A stretch of DNA of 27,409 nt from JADFNO01 sp965369945 (GTDB lineage Bacteria > Planctomycetota > Phycisphaerae > Phycisphaerales > SM1A02): contig CBDUST010000021.1 in assembly GCA_965369945.1 (NCBI GenBank), positions 1 to 27,409 of the forward strand, read 5' to 3'. The notes under the pieces are model-generated. The model did no database searches and was not told where the DNA came from. It saw only the letters and a list, made by a program, of their open reading frames with translations. The translations under genes and the position numbers were made by a program. Positions 7,421 through 15,659 of this stretch are shown here, one piece after another; position 1 is the first letter of the stretch; each line of letters opens with the position of its first letter.

Positions 7421-8308
7421 ATGGCCCAGCGAAAGAGACCACGGCGAGCGGAGACGCGCATTCCCGGCGCCTATCACGTAACGAAGGTCGAGGCACCCCT
7501 TCGGCCTCCGACGAGTCTCGACGCGATCGAGAACGCCTTGTTGCGCCAGCGCGCGCGGGATGCGTGGCTCGCTGCAATGCGGTTGCGCAGGATCGTCGAC
7601 GGCTGGTGGTCGTGGCTGCGGAAACTGAAGAATGAGGGCGATGCAGATCCTGCGGAGACGCTCCATTTCCGGGAGAACGCAGCGACGAACGTTCGAGTGC
7701 TGTGTACGCTCCGAGTAAACTCTCCGAGCTTCCGTGGCCCGCCCGAGCATCTCATCCGGCTGCTGCCGGAGCCCGCGGGGTTCAACAAGCTTCCCTCTAT
7801 CACGGATGAGGCGACCCGGGGGAAGACATTCAAGGCGGTCGTCGCCGCGGCCATACCCTGGCAGAAGGACGAGGCGTTCATCCAGCAGACCTGGGGTCGG
7901 CTCGAAAACCTCACAGTGCTGCAAGGGGAATTGATGGGGCTCGCGAAGCTCATCGAAGCGTCGCCGTCGGCGGCATTCTGCACTGAACGGGAGAGTGGTG
8001 AGCAACCTGTAGTGGCACGTCAACAGGACCGTGCGTCACCGCTGACCGGACTGAGCCTGCGCCAGTTATCCGATAGAACAGCGTGCTCGCCTACAACGCT
8101 TCGGAAAGCCTGTGACGCCGCTGGCGTGAAGAGAGCGGAACGCGGCCAAGCAAAGACGTTCACGCCTCACGAGATCAGCCGCATCGCGCGGAAGAGATCG
8201 GATTCGTCGCACTTCGACGCCGCCGAGAAGGCGAAATGGAACACGCTCCTTCAAGAACTGGGTGAGCCACCACTCGAAGAACCCCTGCGAGCTCGAGCCC
8301 AGAAGTAG
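7421..8308 (+). CDS. hypothetical protein with C-terminal HTH-like segment
   Basis: The product has 295 residues from ATG 7421; the ribosome-binding site is weak. I do not recognise the N-terminal family: a basic start (AQRKRPRRAETR) is followed by a mostly helical, Trp- and Arg-containing domain. Residues of about 207-258 read LSLRQLSDRTACSPTTLRKACDAAG and then FTPHEISRIARK. This resembles a MerR- or excisionase-type helix-turn-helix in which a second helix pair follows the recognition helix. The gene heads the mobile-element core, directly before the repeat-bearing region and the primase. A role as element regulator or excision or replication accessory factor is an inference. Confidence 0.7.
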   Translation: MAQRKRPRRAETRIPGAYHVTKVEAPLRPPTSLDAIENALLRQRARDAWLAAMRLRRIVDGWWSWLRKLKNEGDADPAETLHFRENAATNVRVLCTLRVNSPSFRGPPEHLIRLLPEPAGFNKLPSITDEATRGKTFKAVVAAAIPWQKDEAFIQQTWGRLENLTVLQGELMGLAKLIEASPSAAFCTERESGEQPVVARQQDRASPLTGLSLRQLSDRTACSPTTLRKACDAAGVKRAERGQAKTFTPHEISRIARKRSDSSHFDAAEKAKWNTLLQELGEPPLEEPLRARAQK

Positions 8309-8334
8309 TTTCAAACTCCGCTTCAAACTACTTT
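8303..8334. terminator. hairpin at the end of the HTH gene
   Basis: AAGTAGTTT (8303-8311) and AAACTACTT (8325-8333) are exact reverse complements around a 13-base loop and are followed by TTTC. The stop codon of the upstream gene (8306-8308) lies in the left arm. The A/T-symmetric ends fit a bidirectional terminator; an operator is the alternative. The loop itself carries AAACTCC, the start of the tandem repeat just downstream. Confidence 0.5.
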
Positions 8335-8345
8335 CGGGGCCGCGC

Positions 8346-8383
8346 AAACTCCACCAAACTCCACCAAACTCCACCAAACTCCA
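8346..8383 (+). repeat. 10-bp tandem repeat AAACTCCACC (3.8 copies)
   Basis: Three exact copies of AAACTCCACC (8346-8355, 8356-8365, 8366-8375) are followed by a partial fourth (AAACTCCA). One more AAACTCC occurs at 8313-8319 and AAACTA at 8325-8330, all on the same strand. The 10-bp unit places each copy on the same face of the helix. The array ends about 78 bases before the primase start, next to the AT-rich CATATATGC. This fits an iteron array or the operator of a replication initiator, but simple tandem expansion cannot be excluded. Confidence 0.85.
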
Positions 8384-8460
8384 TATATGCAACCCGGCGG
8401 TTTACAGCTTGACTTCCATGCGTCTACTTGTCGAGGCAGCAATGTCCGCCTCAGGACCGC

Positions 8461-10668
8461 ATGGAGATCGACGTGCCCACCAATGAGCATCCTCATGTTT
8501 CGCGACCCGGTCGATCGGATGCCAGCCGTTGGCGACCGGTGTCCCGCGACGCTCCCTGCCCGATCTGCGGCCACCGTGAATGGTGCAGCGGGACGGACGA
8601 TGGAGCCGCCTGTTGCAACCGTGTCGATGAGCCACCGCCCGGATGGCGCGTCGTCAAAAGGTGCGCTAACGGCGGCACGGTATTCAGGCGGATTGGCGAT
8701 CGGGCATCGGCTCGTCCACGGAAACGGAATACAGCGAAGAAGGCCGAGCCCAGGATCGATTGGGAAGAGCGGGCGGCGCGCTACGTTCGCGCGATTAGCG
8801 AGGCCCGGCTCACCAACTTGGCCGGTGAGCTTGGTGTCATAGTCAAGTCGCTTTGCGCGCTGGACTGCGGTTGGAACGGACGGGCGTTCACGTTCCCGGA
8901 GCGCGATGCGGATGGGCGTGTGATCGGCATCGCCACGCGAACGCCCGACGGTCGCAAGAGTTCTATGAAGGGTGGGAAACGTGGGCTTGTCCTACCCCGT
9001 GATCTTAATGAGCGTCCAGGTCCGAGGCTTGTCGTTGAGGGCCCCACGGACGTATCGGCCTGTTTGTCGATGGGGCTCGCCGCCGTCGGCCGACCGAGCG
9101 CTCGCGCGGGCGTCGCCCAACTGGTGGCTCTTCTTCGCGACCGCGATGTGATCATCGTCGGCGAGAACGATCAGAAAGATGACGGCAAGTGGCCAGGCCG
9201 TGACGGTGCGAAGGCCGTGGGGACGAAGCTGGCGACCGAGTGGAATCGTGCCGTGCGATGGTCGTTACCACCGGACGACGCGAAGGATGCGCGATCATGG
9301 CTGAATAATCGCGGCCTCGCCCCGGCTGACCGCGAGGCGCTCGAAGCCGCAGGCCGAGAGCTCTCGGCGGCCCTAGTTGCCGCGGCCGAGGAGGTCGAGC
9401 CGGACCGCGCCGAGAAATTGAAAATCCGCGTCGATCGTGTCGCGAACCGCGTGAAGGCGCGTGTCGAGATCTGGTTCGGAGATGAGCGAGTCGCCGTCGA
9501 ACGTATCGACCTCTCGTCGAGCCAAGCCCGCCGCAAGCTCGCCGAAGAAGTTGCAAGCAAGACCGGGCTATTGCCGGAGGTGATTGAGATCCGGCTGGCG
9601 GAGTCGGCGACCGAACCTCCGCAGGTCAAGCGCGAGCCTGCTGCGTTAACACGCGAGGAACTCCTGGCCGCGCGCGACGAGCAAGTCGAAGAAGAGCTCG
9701 CCGCGATGTCGACAGAGGTGGTAGAAGAAGCCGAGGCGATGCTGCGCGATCCGCGTCTCGTCGATCGGATTCTCCATGACATCGGCACGCTGGGTGTGGT
9801 CGGCGAGCAGGAGTTGGCCCTTACGCTCTACGTCGTTGGCACGTCGCGCCTTCTCAAGAATCCACTGAGCGCCATCGTTCAAGGGACGACGAGCAGTGGT
9901 AAATCGTACGTCATCATCACCGTCGCCGGTGCGTTTCCCGAAGAGTCGAAGTTGATGGCGACGGCCCTCACGTCACAGGCTCTGTACTACATGCTGCCGG
10001 GACAACTGCTGCACCGCTTCGTCGTCGCGGGAGAGCGGTCGCGCCTGGAGAACGACGATCGAGCCGACGCAACACGCGCGCTCCGCGAGATGCTCAGTTC
10101 ACAAGTACTCAGCAAGCTCGTCACGGTCAACGTAAACGGACAATTCGAATCCGTTCTCATTCATCAGTATGGGCCGATCGCGTTCACAGAGTCGACCACG
10201 CTTACCCAAATCTTCGACGAAGACGCGAATCGCGCCCTCCTGCTGGGGACCGATGAGTCGTCGGAGCAGACGGCTCGCATAACGCGAGCGATCGCGCGCC
10301 GGGCGATGCGCGACGCAATCGAAACGGCGCCGATCATCCAGAAGCACCACGCGCTTCAGCGACTACTGCGGCGCGTCGAGGTGAAGATTCCGTTTGCGGA
10401 TCGACTTGCCGACGCGATGCCGACGCAACGGCCTGAGGCACGCCGGGCGATTGGTCACGCGCTCGACATGATCCGTGCGGTTACGTTGCTGCACCAGCGG
10501 CAGCGCGCCGACGGCGCCCTACAGCACGACGACGCGATCGATGCGAATCTCTCTGATTACGTCATCGCGCGGCGACTGCTCGATGGCCCCCCTTGGACGA
10601 TCGCTGGGCGGTGCGCTGCCGCGGGCCGTGGCCGAACTCGGTCGCCGGCTCATCGCCCACTTTGCTAG
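8461..10668 (+). CDS. TOPRIM primase / helicase-like protein, main frame (frameshifted near the end)
   Basis: The frame encodes 735 residues from ATG 8461, which follows AGGA at about five bases. Residues 33-52 have a zinc-knuckle pattern (CPIC, then C42 and C51/C52), as in DNA primases. A TOPRIM domain follows with VVEGPTD (191-197) and VGEND (233-237). A long Arg/Glu-rich helical linker leads to a P-loop ATPase with GTTSSGKS (475-482). The layout is that of replication proteins of integrative elements and phages. The last 25 residues of this frame (after DGPP) are Arg/Ala/Gly-rich nonsense, and the true C-terminal winged-helix region continues in another frame from 10592. The protein as encoded is therefore split by a shift in the C6 run at 10587-10592. 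Confidence 0.88.
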   Translation: MEIDVPTNEHPHVSRPGRSDASRWRPVSRDAPCPICGHREWCSGTDDGAACCNRVDEPPPGWRVVKRCANGGTVFRRIGDRASARPRKRNTAKKAEPRIDWEERAARYVRAISEARLTNLAGELGVIVKSLCALDCGWNGRAFTFPERDADGRVIGIATRTPDGRKSSMKGGKRGLVLPRDLNERPGPRLVVEGPTDVSACLSMGLAAVGRPSARAGVAQLVALLRDRDVIIVGENDQKDDGKWPGRDGAKAVGTKLATEWNRAVRWSLPPDDAKDARSWLNNRGLAPADREALEAAGRELSAALVAAAEEVEPDRAEKLKIRVDRVANRVKARVEIWFGDERVAVERIDLSSSQARRKLAEEVASKTGLLPEVIEIRLAESATEPPQVKREPAALTREELLAARDEQVEEELAAMSTEVVEEAEAMLRDPRLVDRILHDIGTLGVVGEQELALTLYVVGTSRLLKNPLSAIVQGTTSSGKSYVIITVAGAFPEESKLMATALTSQALYYMLPGQLLHRFVVAGERSRLENDDRADATRALREMLSSQVLSKLVTVNVNGQFESVLIHQYGPIAFTESTTLTQIFDEDANRALLLGTDESSEQTARITRAIARRAMRDAIETAPIIQKHHALQRLLRRVEVKIPFADRLADAMPTQRPEARRAIGHALDMIRAVTLLHQRQRADGALQHDDAIDANLSDYVIARRLLDGPPWTIAGRCAAAGRGRTRSPAHRPLC
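10587..10592 (+). other. C6 frameshift site
   Basis: The main frame reads GGC CCC CCT here. Skipping one base, equivalent to +1 slippage of a Pro-tRNA on CCC, joins the two halves of the primase without loss. It could be a sequencing error, a real inactivating mutation or programmed frameshifting. The sequence alone does not decide. Confidence 0.7.
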
Positions 10669-10900
10669 CGAAATCTTCTCGACGCCTCAAGCTATCAAGT
10701 CAGACCCGATCATCCGGTCGCGCGGCAAGATGGGCGAGCACCTCCGAACGCTCAGTGACGCCGGCGTGGTCGAGCTTGTCGAACGTGGACGGGGAAACCG
10801 GCCGAGCGTGTGGAAGATCATCGATGAGGTTCCGCTCGGCGGAGCGATCTGGCTGCCGACCGTGGACGATCTGGAGGCTGCACCATGCGGGATCGCGTGA
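10592..10900 (+). CDS. displaced C-terminal winged-helix region of the primase/helicase
   Basis: Read with one C fewer in the C6 run, the primase continues as DGPLGRSLGGALPRAVAEL and then an open helical domain of about 100 residues. It includes KMGEHLRTLSDAGVVELVERG, a typical helix-turn-helix plus wing, and ends VDDLEAAPCGIA at 10900. This reads as a natural protein, whereas the main frame stops 76 bases downstream after low-quality sequence. No plausible start codon with its own ribosome-binding site precedes this part, so it is a continuation rather than a separate gene. Its end overlaps the next start (10885) by 16 bases, as expected for an intact operon. Confidence 0.75.
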   Translation, partial: LGRSLGGALPRAVAELGRRLIAHFASEIFSTPQAIKSDPIIRSRGKMGEHLRTLSDAGVVELVERGRGNRPSVWKIIDEVPLGGAIWLPTVDDLEAAPCGIA

Positions 10901-11385
10901 GACCGTCGGGCTCTCCGCCCGGGAGCGCGGGTGCGCAAGGCTCTTTCATCGATGACTGCTGGGATCTTGCGCACCCGGGCGGTTCGGGAGCGCCGGGGAT
11001 CGCGGGAGCGCAAGGGGATGATGAACGCCCAGGGCGCTCCTGCGCTCCCGAGCGCTCCCCCCGAGTCCAGGGGCGCTATTCCTCTAGAGACATGGACGAT
11101 TCGGGCGAGCGCTCCTGCGCTCCCGGGGAATCGAACGACCACGCTGCGGATTGGGCTGGTGCCGCGAAGCGCCTGCTCGCCACCTGCCCCGACGCCGATC
11201 TGCGCGATGACCTGACGGCCTTCTTCGACGAGACCGCCGCGGTCCTGGAGTACGAGCGCGGGCTGTCACGGCAGGAGGCCGAGCAGCGGGCCTTCGGTCA
11301 CCTCCTCTTCGAGCTGCTGCGGCGCTTCGTCGCCGTGCAGAGCGTACCCACCGACTCTCCATCAGCGGAGGAATCCAGCGGATGA
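10885..11385 (+). CDS. hypothetical protein with repetitive N-terminal linker
   Basis: The product has 166 residues from ATG 10885, with GGAGG at 10873-10877. The N-terminal half is low-complexity: GSAGAQG and GIAGAQG, then RSCAPERSP and RSCAPGES. It is built on DNA copies of a GGAGCGC-type word in both orientations; GCGCTCCTGCGCTCCCG occurs exactly at 11034-11050 and 11109-11125. The C-terminal half (about 90-150) is a compact helical domain with LEYERGLSRQEAEQRAFGH. I recognise this kind of small domain from mobile elements but know no function for it. The stop overlaps the next start (ATGA). The repeats make the first half fast-evolving; the start could be later. Confidence 0.65.
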   Translation: MRDRVRPSGSPPGSAGAQGSFIDDCWDLAHPGGSGAPGIAGAQGDDERPGRSCAPERSPRVQGRYSSRDMDDSGERSCAPGESNDHAADWAGAAKRLLATCPDADLRDDLTAFFDETAAVLEYERGLSRQEAEQRAFGHLLFELLRRFVAVQSVPTDSPSAEESSG

Positions 11386-11642
11386 CGGCGACGCGCTTCC
11401 ACACTGCCTTCCCAACTTTGCGGCATATCGACGAGATGACCGAAGGCGAGCGCCTCGAGGAGATCGCCGGCATCCTCGTCCGCGGCATCCTCCGCCTCCA
11501 CGCCGCCGGCGCGATAAGCGGCCACACGGCGAGAACTTCTCCAGAATCCTCGCAAACAGGCCTTGATCTCTTCCAAGCCGCTCGCCCTCATCGCTCCCAA
11601 GTGGTTAACGCCGGCGAGAACCCAGAAGGAGGCGATACATGA
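11382..11642 (+). CDS. small hypothetical protein of the recombinase operon
   Basis: The product has 86 residues. ATG 11382 overlaps the previous stop (ATGA), and GGAGG precedes it by about 10 bases. Residues of about 20-45 form one amphipathic helix (ERLEEIAGILVRGILRLHAAG); the rest is polar and probably disordered. Proteins with this helix are commonly found just before DUF2924 and serine recombinase genes. I know no function; a recombination accessory role is inferred only from position. Confidence 0.65.
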   Translation: MTATRFHTAFPTLRHIDEMTEGERLEEIAGILVRGILRLHAAGAISGHTARTSPESSQTGLDLFQAARPHRSQVVNAGENPEGGDT

Positions 11643-12157
11643 GCCTGAACATCGGAAGACTGGTGAGCGCGCTGCGGTGCATGACCGTCCCAGAGCTCCA
11701 GCAGAGGTACGCCGAGGTCCACGGCGAGCCGACGCGGTCACATCACAAGGACCAGCTTATTCGCCGGATCGCGTGGCGCATGCAGGCGCTCGCCGAGGGC
11801 GACCTGCCCGAGCGGTCGCGCCACATCCGGGAACACGCGAGCGAGATCGCGAACGACGCCGACCTTCGCACGCGAGGGCCCGCCCCCGGAAAGCGCACGG
11901 CGATCGATGACTCACGGCGTACGACAACCACGCAGGTCGACGTCCCCACCGACGCGCGACTCCCGATGCCCGGCACGCTCCTCACTCGCGAATACAGAGG
12001 ACGCACCATCCAGGTGCGCGTCCTGCCCAGCGGCTTTGACTACCAGGGAACTGTCTACCGATCGCTCTCCGCCGTGGCGAAAGTGATCACTGGAGCCCAT
12101 TGGAATGGATACCTGTTCTTCGGACTGAAGTTACCGAGCAAGGACATGAGGCGATGA
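11639..12157 (+). CDS. DUF2924 family protein
   Basis: The product has 172 residues. ATG 11639 overlaps the previous stop (ATGA) and follows AAGGAGG. The N-terminal half is helical (LRCMTVPELQQRYAEVHGEP). The C-terminal half carries the DUF2924 signature: DARLPMPGTLLTREYRGRTI, VRVLPSGFDYQGTVYRSLSA, and ITGAHWNGYLFFGL. The family is uncharacterised but regularly sits directly upstream of large serine recombinases in mobile elements, as here, where the stop overlaps the recombinase start. A role as recombination accessory or DNA-binding factor is likely but not shown. Confidence 0.93.
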   Translation: MSLNIGRLVSALRCMTVPELQQRYAEVHGEPTRSHHKDQLIRRIAWRMQALAEGDLPERSRHIREHASEIANDADLRTRGPAPGKRTAIDDSRRTTTTQVDVPTDARLPMPGTLLTREYRGRTIQVRVLPSGFDYQGTVYRSLSAVAKVITGAHWNGYLFFGLKLPSKDMRR

Positions 12158-13722
12158 AACAACAACGAACCCCATCTCAACCGATCGTCCACTGCGCGAT
12201 CTACACGCGCAAGAGCGGGGAAGAAGGGCTCGAGCAGGAGTTCAACTCGCTGGATGCGCAGCGCGAAAGCGCCGAGGCGTACATCGCCAGCCAGGCCGGC
12301 GAGGGCTGGGTGTGCCTGTCTGACCGCTACGACGACGGCGGCTTCACCGGCGGCAACACGGAACGGCCGGCCCTCAGACGCCTGATGGCGGATATCGAGG
12401 ACGGCAAGGTTGACTGCGTCGTCGTCTACAAACTGGATCGCCTCAGTCGCTCGCTCTTGGACTTCGCCCGGCTGCTCGGCCTGTTCGAGCAGCACAGTGT
12501 GTCGTTCGTCGCCGTCACCCAGCAGTTCAGCACCGCAACCTCAACCGGCCGGCTCGTGATGAACGTGCTGATGTCGTTCGCGGAGTTCGAGCGGCAGATC
12601 ATCTCCGAGCGGACCCGCGACAAGATCGCGGCGGCTCGTCGCAAGGGGAAGTGGGCGGGCGGCCATCCGGTCCTCGGCTATGACATCGACCCCCAGAGGT
12701 TCAAGCTCATCGTGAACGGGGACGAGACGGAGCGCGTGCGCGAGATCTTCCAACTCTATCTAGAGCACCAGGCGCTCGTCCCCACGGTCCGCGTCCTGAA
12801 CGAGCACGGCTGGACCACGAAGCATTGGACGACGCGCAAGGGCAAAGAACGAGGTGGTCGGCCGTTCGACAAGAACCGCCTCCACAAACTACTGACGAAT
12901 GTCGTGTATCTCGGTAAGGTGAAATACAAGGACGAGGTTCACGAAGGCGAACACGACGGGATCATCGCCCCGGAAGTTTGGCAGCGCGTTCAACAGGTTC
13001 TGGTCCGCAACGGCCGAACCGGCGGCGCTGCCGTGCGCAACAAGTACGGAGCCCTCCTCAAGGGGCTGCTGCGGTGCGCTCCCTGCGACTGCTCGATGGG
13101 CCACACCTACTCGTCGAAGAACGGAACGAAGCGATATCGGTATTACGTCTGCCTGGGCACGCAGAAGCGCGGCTGGCATACGTGTCCGTCGAAGTCCATT
13201 CCGGCCGAGGAGATCGAGCGCCTCGTCATCGAGCAGATCAGAGCCATCGGACGTGACCCATCACTCATCGCGGCGACGATCCGCCAGGCGCGGGAGCAGG
13301 CCAAAGAGCAGATCACGCAGCTTGAGAGTGAGAAGAAACGGGTGCATCGCGAACTGCAGCGCAGCCACGGCCAGGTCCGCAAGCTCGTTGCCAACACCGC
13401 GAGCAGCAACGGGTCTGCCGCAACACGGCTCAGCGATCTCAACGAGCGCATCCGTCAGGCCGAGCAGCGGCTGACGGAGATCTGCGAGGAATCGACGGCG
13501 CTGCGTCGTCACATGGTGGGCGAGCGGGAAGCGACCCAGACGCTCGCCGCCTTCGACCCCGTGTGGGAGACGCTGGCGCCCAAGGAGCAAGCGCGGATCG
13601 TGCACCTCGTTGTGGAGCGCGTCGAGTACGACGGCGAGAAGGGGAAGGTCACGATGACGTTCCGTCCGTCGGGACTTCGTGCTCTCGGCGCGGACTTGGT
13701 TCGCGAGGAGGCTGCGGCATGA
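12154..13722 (+). CDS. large serine recombinase
   Basis: The product has 522 residues from ATG 12154, which overlaps the DUF2924 stop (ATGA) and follows GAGG. The N-terminal resolvase domain has the catalytic serine in YTRKSGEEG (S21), with further conserved parts KLDRLSRSLLDFARL and SFAEFERQIISERT. The recombinase domain follows, then a zinc ribbon (CAPCDC ... YYVC ... CPS). Next comes a coiled coil of about 60 residues and a C-terminal beta-rich end. Large serine recombinases integrate or excise elements at specific att sites and cut at a central dinucleotide. The coiled coil would control direction. It is probably the main integrase of the element core; its att sites are not recognised. 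Confidence 0.96.
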   Translation: MKQQRTPSQPIVHCAIYTRKSGEEGLEQEFNSLDAQRESAEAYIASQAGEGWVCLSDRYDDGGFTGGNTERPALRRLMADIEDGKVDCVVVYKLDRLSRSLLDFARLLGLFEQHSVSFVAVTQQFSTATSTGRLVMNVLMSFAEFERQIISERTRDKIAAARRKGKWAGGHPVLGYDIDPQRFKLIVNGDETERVREIFQLYLEHQALVPTVRVLNEHGWTTKHWTTRKGKERGGRPFDKNRLHKLLTNVVYLGKVKYKDEVHEGEHDGIIAPEVWQRVQQVLVRNGRTGGAAVRNKYGALLKGLLRCAPCDCSMGHTYSSKNGTKRYRYYVCLGTQKRGWHTCPSKSIPAEEIERLVIEQIRAIGRDPSLIAATIRQAREQAKEQITQLESEKKRVHRELQRSHGQVRKLVANTASSNGSAATRLSDLNERIRQAEQRLTEICEESTALRRHMVGEREATQTLAAFDPVWETLAPKEQARIVHLVVERVEYDGEKGKVTMTFRPSGLRALGADLVREEAAA

Positions 13723-14195
13723 GCGCCCCCGGAAGTGTCAAGCTCGAGATCGACGTGCATTTCGCAACAAGCCGGCGCGGGCGGAAGCACGTCTTGGTCG
13801 GCAAGCAGCCATCGGAGCCGGATGGCCCCACTGGCCGTGTCCCGCGTGTCTCGCGTCTCATGGCGCTCGCCATCCGCTTCGATCAGCTGATCCGGGACGG
13901 AGAGATCGCGGACTACGCCGAGATCGCCCGACTGGGTCACGTCACTCGTGCACGTATGACCCAGATCATGAACCTCCTCCACCTCGCCCCGGCGATACAG
14001 GAAGCGATCCTTGATCTGCCGCGCGTCGAGGAGGGGCGTGACCCGATCACCGAGCGCGACCTTCGACCGATCGCTGCGGTCATCGACTGGCGAAAGCAAC
14101 AGCGAATGTGGAGAGAGCTTTGGGACCGCGCAAACCGACAAGACCGTTCGTTCGCTGACAACCACAGGCTGATGGAGCACGGAGGCATGCCATGA
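13719..14195 (+). CDS. ParB/KorB-type helix-turn-helix protein
   Basis: The product has 158 residues. ATG 13719 overlaps the recombinase stop (ATGA) and follows GAGGAGG. The central part (about 70-105) reads ADYAEIARLGHVTRARMTQ and then IMNLLHLAPAIQEAILDL. This is the helix-turn-helix of ParB- and KorB-like proteins, without an N-terminal ParB nuclease box. Such proteins often sit between a recombinase and a ParB-methyltransferase in planctomycete and proteobacterial elements. It probably binds element DNA as regulator or recombination directionality factor; the latter is speculative. Confidence 0.82.
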   Translation: MSAPGSVKLEIDVHFATSRRGRKHVLVGKQPSEPDGPTGRVPRVSRLMALAIRFDQLIRDGEIADYAEIARLGHVTRARMTQIMNLLHLAPAIQEAILDLPRVEEGRDPITERDLRPIAAVIDWRKQQRMWRELWDRANRQDRSFADNHRLMEHGGMP

Positions 14196-15523
14196 GAATC
14201 GAGATGATCCCAATCAACGACGTCACCGAATACGCCACCAACCCGCGCCGCAACGAGGCGGCGGTCGGAGCCGTGGCCGAGTCGATCAAGACCTTCGGCT
14301 TCAAGGTCCCGATCATCATCGATCGTGAGAACGTGATCGTCGCCGGCCACACGCGGGTACACGCAGCGCGCCGACTCGGAATGACCGAAGTACCCGCGGT
14401 CCGCGCCGACGATCTCACACCCGAGCAGGTGCGCGCCTTCCGCCTCGCCGACAACAAGCTCCATGAACTCTCAACGTGGGATATGGAGTTGCTGCCGCTC
14501 GAGATCCGCGGCCTTCAGGAGATGGACTTCGATCTTCAGGTGCTGGGCTTCGACGCCGACGAGCTGGGCGCGCTACTGGCACCCCCGGAAGTCGAGGGGC
14601 TAACCGATCCCGACGAGGTGCCCGAGCCCCCGGATGAAGCAATCACTAGTCGCGGCGACCTGTGGCTGCTCGGCGATCACCGCCTGTTCTGCGGCGACAG
14701 CGGATCGACCGAGGATGTTGACCTCCTGCTCGACGGCGCAGCGATCCATCTCGTCAACACCGACCCGCCGTACAACGTGAACGTTGAACCAAGATCCAAC
14801 AACGCCCGGGCCGCCGGTTCGAACGCGCTGCCTGCAATGGCGAAGAAGAAAGCGCACCTGCAGGGCTTCGATGATGCTCGCCAGGGGAAGCCTAAACCAA
14901 CCACATCGAAGCTACGAGCCAAAGACCGCGTGCTTGCCAACGACTTCATGTCCGATGAGGAGTTCGACAAGGTACTGCTGGCGTGGTTCGGCAACATCGC
15001 CAGAGCGCTGGTGCCTGGCGGCAATTTCTATATCTGGGGCGGTTATGCCAATTGGGCCAACTACTGCCGCGCACTCAAGGCGCGCAACCTGTACTTCTCA
15101 CAGGGCATCACATGGGTCAAGGATCATCCTGTCCTCGGTCGCAAGGACTACATGAATGATTGTGAGTACGCATGGTACGGCTGGAAGGAAGGCGCTGGCC
15201 ACAAATTCTACGGGCCGAACAACGCACGCAACGTTTGGAACGTTAAGAAGGTCAATCCACAGTCGATGGTGCATCTGACCGAGAAGCCCGTGGAGCTCGC
15301 AGCCCGGGCTATCCAGTACTCGTCACGTTCGAACGAGAACGTGCTCGACCTCTTCGGCGGCTCCGGCTCGACGCTGATCGCCTGCGAGCAGCATGGCCGG
15401 CGCGCGTACGTCATGGAACTCGACGCGCTCTACGCGGACGTCATCGTGACCAGGTGGGAGCGGTTCACGGGCCGGAAGGCGAAGCGCGTCAAGGCGAACA
15501 CGAAGGAGACGGTAGGTGCGTAG
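14192..15523 (+). CDS. ParB-like domain fused to DNA methyltransferase (beta class)
   Basis: The product has 443 residues. ATG 14192 overlaps the previous stop (ATGA), with GGAGG seven bases before. Residues 1-110 are a ParB-like domain (NPRRNEAAV, VIVAGHTRVHAARRLG). The second part is an S-adenosylmethionine-dependent amino-methyltransferase: DPPY (191-194) as catalytic motif IV, a variable target-recognition segment, HLTEKPVEL (361-369), and FGGSGST (388-394) as the cofactor loop. The order IV before I marks the beta class, methylating adenine N6 or cytosine N4. No restriction enzyme is next to it, so it looks like an orphan methylase that marks or protects the element. Confidence 0.94.
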   Translation: MRIEMIPINDVTEYATNPRRNEAAVGAVAESIKTFGFKVPIIIDRENVIVAGHTRVHAARRLGMTEVPAVRADDLTPEQVRAFRLADNKLHELSTWDMELLPLEIRGLQEMDFDLQVLGFDADELGALLAPPEVEGLTDPDEVPEPPDEAITSRGDLWLLGDHRLFCGDSGSTEDVDLLLDGAAIHLVNTDPPYNVNVEPRSNNARAAGSNALPAMAKKKAHLQGFDDARQGKPKPTTSKLRAKDRVLANDFMSDEEFDKVLLAWFGNIARALVPGGNFYIWGGYANWANYCRALKARNLYFSQGITWVKDHPVLGRKDYMNDCEYAWYGWKEGAGHKFYGPNNARNVWNVKKVNPQSMVHLTEKPVELAARAIQYSSRSNENVLDLFGGSGSTLIACEQHGRRAYVMELDALYADVIVTRWERFTGRKAKRVKANTKETVGA

Positions 15524-15613
15524 GAGAACGCCCCCAACGCCGCCCGTCGCCGCCCACGTTCGCCCGTGTCGCCGACTCGTTCCGATCTGGGCCCAAACGG
15601 CGAGGCCGGAGAA

Positions 15614-15635
15614 AGACGCCCGACACCGGGCGTCT
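15614..15635. terminator. 9-bp perfect hairpin between convergent genes
   Basis: AGACGCCCG (15614-15622) and CGGGCGTCT (15627-15635) are exact reverse complements around the loop ACAC. The hairpin lies between the methyltransferase end (15523, plus) and the HARE-HTH end (15660, minus), where a shared bidirectional terminator is expected. No T-run follows on the plus strand. Confidence 0.55.
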
Positions 15636-15659
15636 CGGCGAATGGAGGGGATCGGTGCG

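Noticed and set aside
8346..8383. CRISPR-like array
   Set aside because: Units are 10 bp and directly adjacent with no spacers, and no cas genes are present.
12154..13722. Serine recombinase as part of a simple transposon
   Set aside because: No terminal inverted repeats or transposition partner were seen; the gene context is that of a large integrative element.
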